A stretch of DNA of 51,380 bases from Pontiellaceae bacterium B1224 (lineage in GTDB: Bacteria > Verrucomicrobiota > Kiritimatiellia > Kiritimatiellales > Pontiellaceae): positions 1 to 51,380 of the forward strand of contig JAROBA010000039.1 of the NCBI GenBank assembly GCA_029432815.1. Reading direction: 5' to 3'. Under the pieces are notes generated by a model, which ran no database searches, was not told the origin of the DNA, and worked only from the letters and a program-made list of their open reading frames with translations. Both the position numbers and the translations under genes were made by a program. Shown here one piece after another: positions 1-7,420 of this stretch. Position 1 is the stretch's first letter; the number at the start of each line of letters is the position of its first letter.

Positions 1-103
1 ACGAACTTTCAAATCAACCGAGCAGTCTTTAGATCAGCAAAATGGAAAAGATTATAGGCCAACGCGATTGACAGTCCCCATAGAAGGACTGACACCTGCC
101 GCA

Positions 104-907
104 TCATCTTTTCCTATTCTTCCTGTTTTTCTCATATTCTCTGCTTAATTCATCCATTGTAGCGTTAGCTTCCATACGCGTCATGGTCTGTGCATCCGGA
201 TAGCCGTTGTTCAGCAGGCACCTCACCTGCCTCGGCGTAGCGAGGTTCTGATCGAACCGCCAATCCATCACGTCGAGAACCTTTTGTGCATAGCCCGACT
301 TCCAGCCGGTTGTATCAAATCCGTGTCGATCAAGGCGCGTCACCTGCTCATCGGTTGCGGGTGCCGCCTCATTCTTGGTCTCCGGCTGCCAATCAACCAG
401 TGCGTTGTCGATAAGGGAAAAGGAGTGAAGTACAGGATCGAATTTTTTGGTTGTGGCACCGACAAAATCCTTTTTAACAATATCCGGGTTTTTCAAGTAA
501 CTTGGATAGATGTTCAGGCAGTCAATGACGCGTTGAACAGCAGTCCTTAAATCTAGGGAAAAGAACTCGCGGTTGCTGTTCAATCGATTTTCTCCCAAGA
601 ATTGATGAACTTTTTGTTCATCACGCAGAGGATTTGCACTATCAAAAACCGCTTCGATCTCAAACGGGACGGGAACCCCTGTTCCATTCAACTCAACAAC
701 CCTCTCTTGAACACTTCGCTCAGTAGCGCCAATCTTTAACAAACCCGGCATTGCAGGATTCGACAAGACATAAACCTGACCGACCGTAACCGCGAACTTG
801 AAAAGCTTTTTTCCGCAAGCAGGGCATAAAAACTCTTGGGAGCTGTTCCCTAAGTCAATTGAGCATACCCGTGAACAATCACATTGAATCGAAATTCTTT
901 TGGCCAT
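104..907 (-). CDS. T5orf172 (GIY-YIG-like) domain protein with zinc ribbon
   Basis: 267 aa. The N-terminus carries a Cys cluster (C9, C11, C15, then CPAC at 28-31) that looks like a zinc ribbon. Residues about 43-130 match the T5orf172/MUG113 pattern, a GIY-YIG-like fold: GQVYVLSNP, then GLLKIGAT and an Arg-rich helix. The C-terminal half is unassigned. The ATG at 907 has AAGGA just upstream. Family members occur in phage and defence neighbourhoods, often next to helicases; the fragment downstream of this strand's promoter side (955-1803) fits that setting. Nuclease activity is an inference and the substrate is unknown. Confidence 0.7.
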   Translation of the reverse strand: MAKRISIQCDCSRVCSIDLGNSSQEFLCPACGKKLFKFAVTVGQVYVLSNPAMPGLLKIGATERSVQERVVELNGTGVPVPFEIEAVFDSANPLRDEQKVHQFLGENRLNSNREFFSLDLRTAVQRVIDCLNIYPSYLKNPDIVKKDFVGATTKKFDPVLHSFSLIDNALVDWQPETKNEAAPATDEQVTRLDRHGFDTTGWKSGYAQKVLDVMDWRFDQNLATPRQVRCLLNNGYPDAQTMTRMEANATMDELSREYEKNRKNRKR

Positions 908-954
908 CTAATCCTTTTTACTAAGTGCCATTCGGGACTGGCACCTTTAACAAA

Positions 955-1803
955 TTAAGTGGTGATTATGTTAAACGGACGTTTTTCTGCACCCCAGAAA
1001 ACTACATCCAAATAGCCTATATCCTCATTTAAACTCGCGGAATATACCCCCGATTTGAGCAAGTTATATCTGCAATTAAGGTGTCCTATTTGTTCGCAAT
1101 CAGAAGCTATTACTTGAGTGCTTCCTACTTCTCCATTCAAAAGTTTAACTACCGTCCTGACATCTGGATTTTGGCCGGCAAGCCATTCTACCTTCATTCG
1201 AACAGAAACTGGTTCCCAAGTGGTTTCAGAAGTTGGCTGATACTCCTTCAAAAAGGTCAACCAGAGTTTAGATGTCTCGGGTGTTGGCCAGATCAATGAA
1301 CGTGTATTCTCCTGAACCAAATCAGAACCTAACCACGCATTGAATTGATGGCTATTTGTGAAAGTTGCATTCGTTGAGCTGACGGCATGGATAGCCGCAT
1401 TTCTAGAATTAAAACCGGCTTGCATTAATAGCGCGACACTTCTATCTAGGGTGCCATTCTCAATTGCAGGGACTACCAAACCAAGTTCATATTCATCGAT
1501 TGTAATCCCGTCAAATATTTCATCTTCATTAGCGAGAGCGCGAACTCTTATAGCCTCCAAAGCCCACGGAAGCCGATAAACCAACCCATCTTCAATAAAT
1601 TTAAGGGAATCATCGATGTTTATAAACGTGCAGGCCGTAAGATTTTCACCCTTTAACCATGCTGCCAAGATTTCTCTCCAGTCTTCAGGAAGAGTTATGG
1701 GAATGAATGGGGAAATATCGAAAAGTAATTCCGCTAATTTAGTGATAGTGCCTATTCTCAGTAATCCTATGAAATGATGTTTTCTGCATTTCCCATACTC
1801 CCA
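955..1803 (-). pseudogene. C-terminal fragment of a large protein, probably DEAD/DEAH-type helicase
   Basis: The reading frame is open from 1803 to the stop at 955, but in-frame stops lie just above it (TAA at 1804-1806) and no ATG suits a full protein. The segment PEDWREILAAWLKGE followed by FIEDGLVYRLPWALEAIRV resembles the C-terminal region of large defence-associated DEAD/DEAH helicases; no helicase motor motif is present. I read it as the surviving tail of a truncated gene. It could also be a short protein starting at TTG 1668. The helicase assignment is from memory of the family and is tentative. Confidence 0.45.
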
Positions 1804-2223
1804 TTATCTTCAAAATAAGCTTCATCCAAGGCGTCAGAACGCTTTTATAATCATCCGCCACTCAACTGCCCGCCCCATACGCACAGTAAAAATATCCGTA
1901 CAGGTTACTCTGGTTTAGATTTAAGTAAAGGAAAGGGTTTTAAGAAGCTGGGGGTTTGGGGTTTTGCGCGTAGCGCTTTGGCTTGTCCCGCCATAGCCGT
2001 CAGGCGCCGGCGGAAGTGCGGCAGCTCGATGCCGCTTTCCGTCCGCATAGGCTGTTCCTGCGCAAGAGCGGTTGCACCGCATTTGCGCACGAACGGCGCG
2101 TCGGGGACATGGCCTACCCTATAAAAACAGAGGACAGCCAACAGCATACAGCCTTTGCGTCCTGGCGTCTTAGCGGTCAAAAAAAAATCTGCGGCTCGGT
2201 GCTTCTGAGCCAGATATAGAAAC

Positions 2224-2291
2224 TGAGGCGTGAGGCGTGAGGCGTGAGGCGTGAGGCGTGAGGCGTGAGGCGTGAGGCGTGAGGCGTGAGG
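2224..2291. repeat. 7-bp tandem repeat, nine copies
   Basis: The unit TGAGGCG is repeated nine times without error (2224-2286) and followed by a partial copy. The surrounding stretch 1804-2345 has no convincing gene: it holds low-complexity and repeat-like sequence, including a CGCAAAG-type unit near 2155-2180 in the opposite sense. The frame through it encodes a Thr-Pro-His-Ala-Ser repeat that I regard as non-coding. Confidence 0.9.
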
Positions 2292-2297
2292 ATTTTC

Positions 2298-2312
2298 TTC
2301 CAACCTTTGGAA
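2298..2312. repeat. TTCCAA-N3-TTGGAA palindrome (spacer CCT), intergenic
   Basis: Perfect copy of the window's iterated palindrome. It lies 33 bp beyond the trpG stop, directly after the heptamer array. Confidence 0.95.
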
Positions 2313-2345
2313 CCTTGTCACGACTCAACCGTCACTTTTCAAGCC

Positions 2346-2909
2346 CTACAAATCCAGAAAGTTCTGCAGCAGCTTTTTGCCTTCCACCGTCAGGATGGAT
2401 TCCGGGTGAAACTGAACGCCGTGCACCGGATGCTCTTTGTGTTTCACTCCCATAATTTCGCCTTCAGCCGTCCAGGCAGTGATTTCCAGACAATCCGGCA
2501 AGGTTTCCCGCTCGATGATCAGCGAATGGTAGCGGGTGGCATCGAACGGACTTGGCAGCCCTTTGAATACACTTTTGCCTTCGTGAATCATCGGCGAGGT
2601 TTTTCCGTGCATTAAACGTTCGGCCCGAATCACATGCCCGCCATACACATCGCCGATCGATTGATGCCCGAGACAGACGCCGAACAGCGGCAGGCGCGGA
2701 CCGAACTCGCGGATGATGTCGCAGGAGATCCCGGCTTCTTTCGGCGTGCAGGGCCCAGGGCTAACCAATACTTTTTCAGGATTCAGAGCAACCGCTTCTT
2801 CAATGGAAATCTCATCATTGCGGAACACCCGCATTTCAGCACCCAGCTCGCCGAGATACTGCACCAGGTTGTAAGTAAAGGAATCGTAGTTATCTATTAC
2901 TAAAATCAT
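2346..2909 (-). CDS. trpG: Anthranilate synthase component II (glutamine amidotransferase)
   Basis: 187 aa from the ATG at 2909 ([14 protein letters not shown]), preceded by GAAGGACC; upstream in-frame codons lie in a repeat and are not used. It releases ammonia from glutamine for TrpE to aminate chorismate, the first step of tryptophan synthesis. The class I amidotransferase triad is present: nucleophile Cys79 in GVCLGHQ and His168/Glu170 in HPES. The length is normal. It follows trpE on the same strand with a GxxExxY cassette between them. Such subunits can be shared with folate synthesis (PabA); the trpE neighbour favours TrpG. Confidence 0.95.
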   Translation of the reverse strand: MILVIDNYDSFTYNLVQYLGELGAEMRVFRNDEISIEEAVALNPEKVLVSPGPCTPKEAGISCDIIREFGPRLPLFGVCLGHQSIGDVYGGHVIRAERLMHGKTSPMIHEGKSVFKGLPSPFDATRYHSLIIERETLPDCLEITAWTAEGEIMGVKHKEHPVHGVQFHPESILTVEGKKLLQNFLDL

Positions 2910-2922
2910 ATATAAGGTCCTT

Positions 2923-2950
2923 CTCACGCAAAGGCGCAAAGAGCGCTAAG
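2923..2950. repeat. Left inverted repeat of GxxExxY cassette 1
   Basis: Made of CGCAAAG/CGCTAAG units and reverse-complementary, with small differences, to 3331-3356. It begins 13 bp upstream of the trpG start and ends at the GxxExxY stop. Confidence 0.8.
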
Positions 2951-3328
2951 CTACATGCCATTCGCAACTCTAGTTATTCCATCTTTGATTAGATTCTCGC
3001 CAAAATTAATTAATAAACCCAGTTTTAATTTGGTCAGCCGAAGGTAGGTCAACAGCTGCTTCTTATAAACTGGTCTGACCTCTTCGACCGACTTAAGCTC
3101 AATAATGACCAGCTCATTAACAATCAAGTCATCACGGAAGGCTTCGGGAAACTCCCGACCATTATATTCAATTTGAATAGGCACTTGTTGCTGAACAGAA
3201 AGCCCCCTTCGAATCAGTTCATCCGCCAGCAAAATTTCATAGACACTTTCAAGCAGGCCCGGGCCAAGTTTGGAATGAATAGCAAAAGCAGCATCAACCA
3301 CTTCCTTGGCTATATCATTCTCAGTCAT
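2951..3328 (-). CDS. GxxExxY protein (PDDEXK_3 family), cassette 1
   Basis: 125 aa, the usual length for the family. The name motif is visible as GLLESVYE near residue 25, and FRDDLIVNELVIIELKSVEEV supplies the D...ExK core of the PD-(D/E)xK nuclease fold. Whether such proteins cut DNA is unproven. The gene lies between trpE and trpG on the same strand and is tightly framed by inverted repeats (2923-2950 and 3331-3356), as if inserted as a unit at the operon junction. A second, diverged copy with similar framing is at 6444-6830. Confidence 0.85.
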   Translation of the reverse strand: MTENDIAKEVVDAAFAIHSKLGPGLLESVYEILLADELIRRGLSVQQQVPIQIEYNGREFPEAFRDDLIVNELVIIELKSVEEVRPVYKKQLLTYLRLTKLKLGLLINFGENLIKDGITRVANGM

Positions 3329-3330
3329 TA

Positions 3331-3356
3331 CTTAGCGTCCTTTGCGTCTTTGCGAG
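3331..3356. repeat. Right inverted repeat of GxxExxY cassette 1
   Basis: Reverse complement of the left repeat with a few changes. It ends 4 bp from the trpE stop codon, so the cassette fills the whole trpE-trpG junction. Confidence 0.8.
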
Positions 3357-3359
3357 AGA

Positions 3360-4883
3360 CTATCCCTTCAAACGGGCGGCGTGGTAGTGCTTGGCCAGCG
3401 CGAGCGCTTTCATCATGCCGCGCGCTTTGTTGCGGGTTTCCTCGTATTCATTAATCGGTACCGAGTCGGCCACAATCCCGGCTCCGGCCTGAACATAGGC
3501 TTTATTTTTATCGAGGATGACCGTGCGGATAGTAATCGCGGAATCAAAGTTTCCGTCATAGTTAAAATAACCCACGGCACCGGCGTACGGGCCGCGTTTG
3601 CTTTTCTCAAGCTCGGCAATTATTTCCATGGCGCGTATTTTCGGAGCGCCGCTCACGGTTCCCGCTGGGAACGTGGCACGAACGAGATCATACTCATCAT
3701 GATCATCGGAAAGGTTCCCGGTCACATCAGAAACAATGTGCATCACATGGCTGTAGCGTTCGATCACCATTAAATCCGGAACTTCAATGGTATTGAAATC
3801 GCAGACACGTCCGATGTCATTCCGTCCGAGATCCACCAGCATGATGTGCTCAGCGCATTCCTTGGGATCGGCCAGCAAATCTTTTTCAAATGCCAGATCT
3901 TCTGCCGGAGTGGCGCCGCGCGGACGGGTTCCGGCAATAGGGCGCACTTCAACCTTGCGATCTTCACTGCGAACCAGAATTTCCGGAGAGGTGCCCACAA
4001 TTGCGCTTTCCCCCATATCCAGACAAAACATGTAAGGCGAAGGATTGATCGAGCGCAGTGCCCGGTAGACATCCAGCGAATCTGCTTCATTTTCCACTTC
4101 AAATCGTTGCGAGATGACCGTCTGAATCACATCACCGGAAAGAATGTATTCCTGAACCTTATCCACCATGTCCAGAAATTCTTCTTTGCTGGTATTGGAA
4201 TGCGGTTCAAGCGGTTTAACATCCTGATGCGTATCAATCATCACCCGCTTAATCGGCGTCTGCAGCGCATCCATCAGCCCATCAATCTGCTCAAGTGCCT
4301 TGTCGTAGGCGGCATTGGCATCGCCGTCAATATGCGCGTTGGCCACGATCTTTAAATTATGGTTCACCCGATCAAAAACAATCAGGCCATCGGTCACCAT
4401 AAACACCATATCCGGATTCCCGATTTCATCGTTTCCAATGATTGGAACACGCGGTTCAAATTGAGACACCACATCATATCCGAGAAAACCCACGGCACCG
4501 CCGATAAACGGGGGCAGCGCCGGATCGTCGACCACCGGAGCAAACTGCTTCATGTGATTTTTCAGTGCATCCAACGGATCAATATCTTCAATCACAACCG
4601 GCTCATCGCCATTCGTTGTAATCTCAACACGACGACCGTACGCGCGAATAATCGTGCGCGGTGTTCCGCCGATGAAGGAATAGCGGCCAATATTTTCGCC
4701 GCCTTCGACCGATTCCAGCAAATAGGTATGTGAAGCATGGTCGCGTTCCCGCAAATATTTACGAACCCGTTTATAGGCGGAAACCGGCGTCTCCTGATCG
4801 GCGAGAACTTCCTTCCATACCGGCACCAGGTTCCCCTGCTTCGCTTGTTCCAAAAATGTTTGTCTATCGGGAATTACAGCCAT
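3360..4883 (-). CDS. trpE: Anthranilate synthase component I
   Basis: 507 aa. It converts chorismate and TrpG-derived ammonia to anthranilate. The N-terminal LLES at 55-58 is the tryptophan feedback-inhibition motif. The chorismate-binding core follows, including [20 protein letters not shown] and the C-terminal [19 protein letters not shown]. Length and start ([10 protein letters not shown]) are typical. Downstream on the same strand, after cassette 1, is trpG. A perfect iterated palindrome lies inside the gene at 4433-4447 and is read as PIIG. Confidence 0.96.
   Translation of the reverse strand: MAVIPDRQTFLEQAKQGNLVPVWKEVLADQETPVSAYKRVRKYLRERDHASHTYLLESVEGGENIGRYSFIGGTPRTIIRAYGRRVEITTNGDEPVVIEDIDPLDALKNHMKQFAPVVDDPALPPFIGGAVGFLGYDVVSQFEPRVPIIGNDEIGNPDMVFMVTDGLIVFDRVNHNLKIVANAHIDGDANAAYDKALEQIDGLMDALQTPIKRVMIDTHQDVKPLEPHSNTSKEEFLDMVDKVQEYILSGDVIQTVISQRFEVENEADSLDVYRALRSINPSPYMFCLDMGESAIVGTSPEILVRSEDRKVEVRPIAGTRPRGATPAEDLAFEKDLLADPKECAEHIMLVDLGRNDIGRVCDFNTIEVPDLMVIERYSHVMHIVSDVTGNLSDDHDEYDLVRATFPAGTVSGAPKIRAMEIIAELEKSKRGPYAGAVGYFNYDGNFDSAITIRTVILDKNKAYVQAGAGIVADSVPINEYEETRNKARGMMKALALAKHYHAARLKG
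4433..4447. repeat. TTCCAA-N3-TTGGAA palindrome (spacer TGA), in trpE
   Basis: Perfect copy inside trpE; the reading frame gives P-I-I-G. Confidence 0.95.
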
Positions 4884-4940
4884 GATTCTATCTCTTGGTT
4901 AAAACTCGAAATAGTAGCTTTTCCGGAGTACACCGCAAGC

Positions 4941-6398
4941 TCAACCTTTCAACTTGAGCAGGACTTCCATTGAAACCCGTTGCATTTCCTGTACGCGCTT
5001 CTCTGAATCAGCCTCGTTGTAGCAGCGGAATTCGGGCGCGTTGCCGGAGGGGCGCATATGGAGGACTTCCGAGGATTCGAAGGTTACCCGCAGACCGTCG
5101 GTGCGGTCGATGGATTCCACCTTGCCGAAGACTTCACCAAAGGCAGCTTCGATGGCAGACACCTCCACAAACTGCTCCAGAATCTTCGCACTTTCTTCGG
5201 TCGGAAAATCCTGAATGCGGTCGCTGGCGGTAAAACGCTGCGGCAAATCCGCCAACAGTGCGGAGATCGGCTTACGCTCTTTAATAGAGAGCAAAATGAT
5301 GCTCAGCACTGGAAGCACGGCATCGCGTGTCGGCAGGGCCCGCAGTTCTTTTCCAAACACTGGAAAATCGGAATTGGTCAGAAACCCGCCATTGGCTTCA
5401 TAACCCACCACGCCTTTGTTGCCGGCATAGGTTGCTTCGATCATCGAGGCCACCACGAACGGGGATCCGATTTTTGTGCGGCGGATATCTTTGAACCATC
5501 CGCATTTTTCCAGCGCAGTGTTGCAGCTGACAGGGGTACTGACGGAATCTGCCCCCAGATATTTCGCCGCCAGAATGCCCGCCACATCGCCGCGCAGCCA
5601 GTTCCCGTGTTCATCGCTGATCAGCGGGCGGTCACTGTCGCCATCGGTCGAAAGAATGACATCAAATCCATTTTCTTCCGACCACTGCTTTGCCAGCACG
5701 CAGTCTTCCGGACGAATCGCTTCCGTGTCGACCGGAACAAACGTGTCGGAAAAGCCGAGCGGGGTCACGTCCGCCCCCAGCCCCGAGAAGATTTCAATCA
5801 GCACATCGCGCCCGACGGCCGAGTGCTGATAAATGCCGATCTTTTTCCCCTGCAGACAATCGTGGGGAAATGCACGTAAATATCGGTTCACATAATCGAT
5901 TCGGGCATCGATATTCTCTTCCGGAAGCTCAAATGGTTCGTCACCGAAAATCGATTCGTCCACCTCCACCATCTGCTCGCGGATTTGTTCCTCATCAAAT
6001 TTGAGGATTTCGCCGGAGCACTTGTTAAACTTGATTCCGTTGCGGTCAGCCGGAATATGGCTGCCGGTCACCATAATGGCCGGACACCCACGTGTGAGGC
6101 CGTAGAGCGCCACAGCCGGCGAGGGAATAAAACCGCAATTTACCGGAGTGTAGCCCATGTCGGAAGCCGCCTTGCCAACCGCCGCCATAATACGGGCGGT
6201 GCTCGGTCGCAGATCGCCCGCAATGGCGACCTCTTCACCATTGTTTTTCAACTGTCCGCATTCTTCCAGATATTGGAAAAACCCTTTGGCATAGGTGTAG
6301 CAGACGGAATCGGTCATTTCCACGGCCAGCCCGCGTGCGCCGCTCGTGCCGAACTTGACGCCGCTCTGTTGCATGAGGTCGTTGATTTTAATATGCAT
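4941..6398 (-). CDS. Phosphoglucomutase/phosphomannomutase family protein
   Basis: 485 aa, alpha-D-phosphohexomutase family, which interconverts sugar 1- and 6-phosphates. The active-site serine loop is TGSHIP (Ser103; usually TASHNP), the metal loop is DGDSDRP, the sugar-binding loop is GYEANGG (usually GEESGH-like) and the phosphate loop is RPSGNAPEFR. The start is the ATG at 6398 (MHIKINDLMQ) with AAAGG upstream; longer starts fall in the repeat next to cassette 2. Two near-perfect palindromes lie inside it (5351-5365, 6264-6278). Substrate preference cannot be told from the sequence; peptidoglycan or exopolysaccharide precursors are plausible. Confidence 0.9.
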   Translation of the reverse strand: MHIKINDLMQQSGVKFGTSGARGLAVEMTDSVCYTYAKGFFQYLEECGQLKNNGEEVAIAGDLRPSTARIMAAVGKAASDMGYTPVNCGFIPSPAVALYGLTRGCPAIMVTGSHIPADRNGIKFNKCSGEILKFDEEQIREQMVEVDESIFGDEPFELPEENIDARIDYVNRYLRAFPHDCLQGKKIGIYQHSAVGRDVLIEIFSGLGADVTPLGFSDTFVPVDTEAIRPEDCVLAKQWSEENGFDVILSTDGDSDRPLISDEHGNWLRGDVAGILAAKYLGADSVSTPVSCNTALEKCGWFKDIRRTKIGSPFVVASMIEATYAGNKGVVGYEANGGFLTNSDFPVFGKELRALPTRDAVLPVLSIILLSIKERKPISALLADLPQRFTASDRIQDFPTEESAKILEQFVEVSAIEAAFGEVFGKVESIDRTDGLRVTFESSEVLHMRPSGNAPEFRCYNEADSEKRVQEMQRVSMEVLLKLKG

Positions 6399-6417
6399 TT
6401 CGAAACCTTTATTATTT

Positions 6418-6443
6418 TCGCGCAAAGACGCCAAGGCGCGAAG
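6418..6443. repeat. Left inverted repeat of GxxExxY cassette 2
   Basis: CGCAAAG/CGCGAAG-type units, reverse-complementary in large part to 6833-6859. It touches the GxxExxY stop codon at 6444. Confidence 0.75.
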
Positions 6444-6830
6444 CTATTCTTTTAATCCATTTACCGCTCTAACTATTCCATCCTTCATTAGAGCTGAACC
6501 AAAATTAAGCAGGAAGCCTAACTTCAACCCGGATAATCTCAAATACGTCTGAATTTGTTTTCTATGAGCAGCATGCAGGGATTCCACAGATTTAAGCTCC
6601 AGAATCACTTTATCCTCCACAATCAAGTCAGCTCTAAATCCCTCATCAAATTGTACTCCGTCATATTCGACAGAAATTGGAACCTGCCTCTTAACTGACA
6701 ACCCCCGCTTCTCTAGTTCATAAGCAAGAACAGCTTCATATACTGACTCATAAAGCCCAACACCTAGAGCTCTATGCACATGTATCGCCACATCAACTAC
6801 AATTTTAGAAATCTCATTTTCAGACATCAC
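6444..6830 (-). CDS. GxxExxY protein (PDDEXK_3 family), cassette 2
   Basis: 128 aa, a clear homologue of the protein at 2951-3328: GVGLYESVYE, then FDEGFRADLIVEDKVILELKSVE with the D...ExK core. The two differ at many positions, so this is not a recent duplication. It is framed by inverted repeats (6418-6443, 6833-6859) and lies between hisI and the phosphohexomutase gene on the same strand. Its biochemical role is unknown. Confidence 0.85.
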   Translation of the reverse strand: MMSENEISKIVVDVAIHVHRALGVGLYESVYEAVLAYELEKRGLSVKRQVPISVEYDGVQFDEGFRADLIVEDKVILELKSVESLHAAHRKQIQTYLRLSGLKLGFLLNFGSALMKDGIVRAVNGLKE

Positions 6831-6832
6831 TA

Positions 6833-6859
6833 CCTTTGCGTCTTAGCGACTTTGCGCGA
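6833..6859. repeat. Right inverted repeat of GxxExxY cassette 2
   Basis: Partner of 6418-6443. It ends 4 bp from the hisI stop codon. Confidence 0.75.
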
Positions 6860-6863
6860 GCAA

Positions 6864-7280
6864 TTATTTATCGAGGTTTTCGAGCCGGGTCGGATTGTCC
6901 AGATCGATTTTGCGGTAGTAGCAGTTGCGCGGCTCGCCGGATGCATTTTTCGTGTGGCAGATACCGCCGCGATTCGGGCGTACTACAAACAGCAGTGAGT
7001 TCTGCTCACAGTTCACATAGGCATCGATCAGTTCAAAGGTTTCGCCGGAGGTCAGTCCTTTAATCCAGAGTTCCTGACGCGATGAACTCCAAAGCACCAG
7101 CATCTTGCGTTTGAGCGATTCTTCAAAGGCGATCTGATTGATGTAAGCAACCAGAATGACCTCTTTCGTATCGGCATTCTGTACAGCAACGGGGATGATG
7201 CCCTTCGTTCCTTCAACCGCCTTTTCGAGCTTGTTCCAATCCAGTGCCAGTTCCAATCCTTCTTCAAGTTCTTTACTCAT
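6864..7280 (-). CDS. hisI: Phosphoribosyl-AMP cyclohydrolase
   Basis: 138 aa. It opens the adenine ring of PR-AMP in histidine synthesis. The core is recognisable: VAYINQIAFEES, LWSSSRQELWIKGLTSGETF, then GGICHTKNASGEPRNCYYR with the zinc-ligand cysteines. The segment that is normally DCDxD, with metal-binding aspartates, reads NCEQN here, so D-D-D has become N-E-N. A 10-residue insertion precedes the last Cys pair. This may mark a lineage-specific subfamily. No HisE domain is attached. The ATG at 7280 follows a GGAATAG-like sequence. Confidence 0.9.
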   Translation of the reverse strand: MSKELEEGLELALDWNKLEKAVEGTKGIIPVAVQNADTKEVILVAYINQIAFEESLKRKMLVLWSSSRQELWIKGLTSGETFELIDAYVNCEQNSLLFVVRPNRGGICHTKNASGEPRNCYYRKIDLDNPTRLENLDK

Positions 7281-7420
7281 AATCTATTCCTTCCCTGTTT
7301 AGAAAAAAAGAGGGTCTAATAATGCCTCTCCACGGGCAAGCCGAACTTTATAAAAAGCCCCAATACAATATCGAACGCAAATACTTGCAGAGGACTATGT
7401 ATTTATCTATTTTGTTCGTT

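Noticed and set aside
2224-2291. Possible CRISPR-like array
   Set aside because: Units of 7 bp stand head to tail with no spacers and no cas genes; a simple tandem repeat.
1905-2321. 138-aa minus-strand ORF with His-Ala-Ser-Arg-Leu-Thr-Pro repeats
   Set aside because: It is only the translation of the 7-bp tandem repeat and flanking repeat-like DNA; no ribosome site or recognisable domain.
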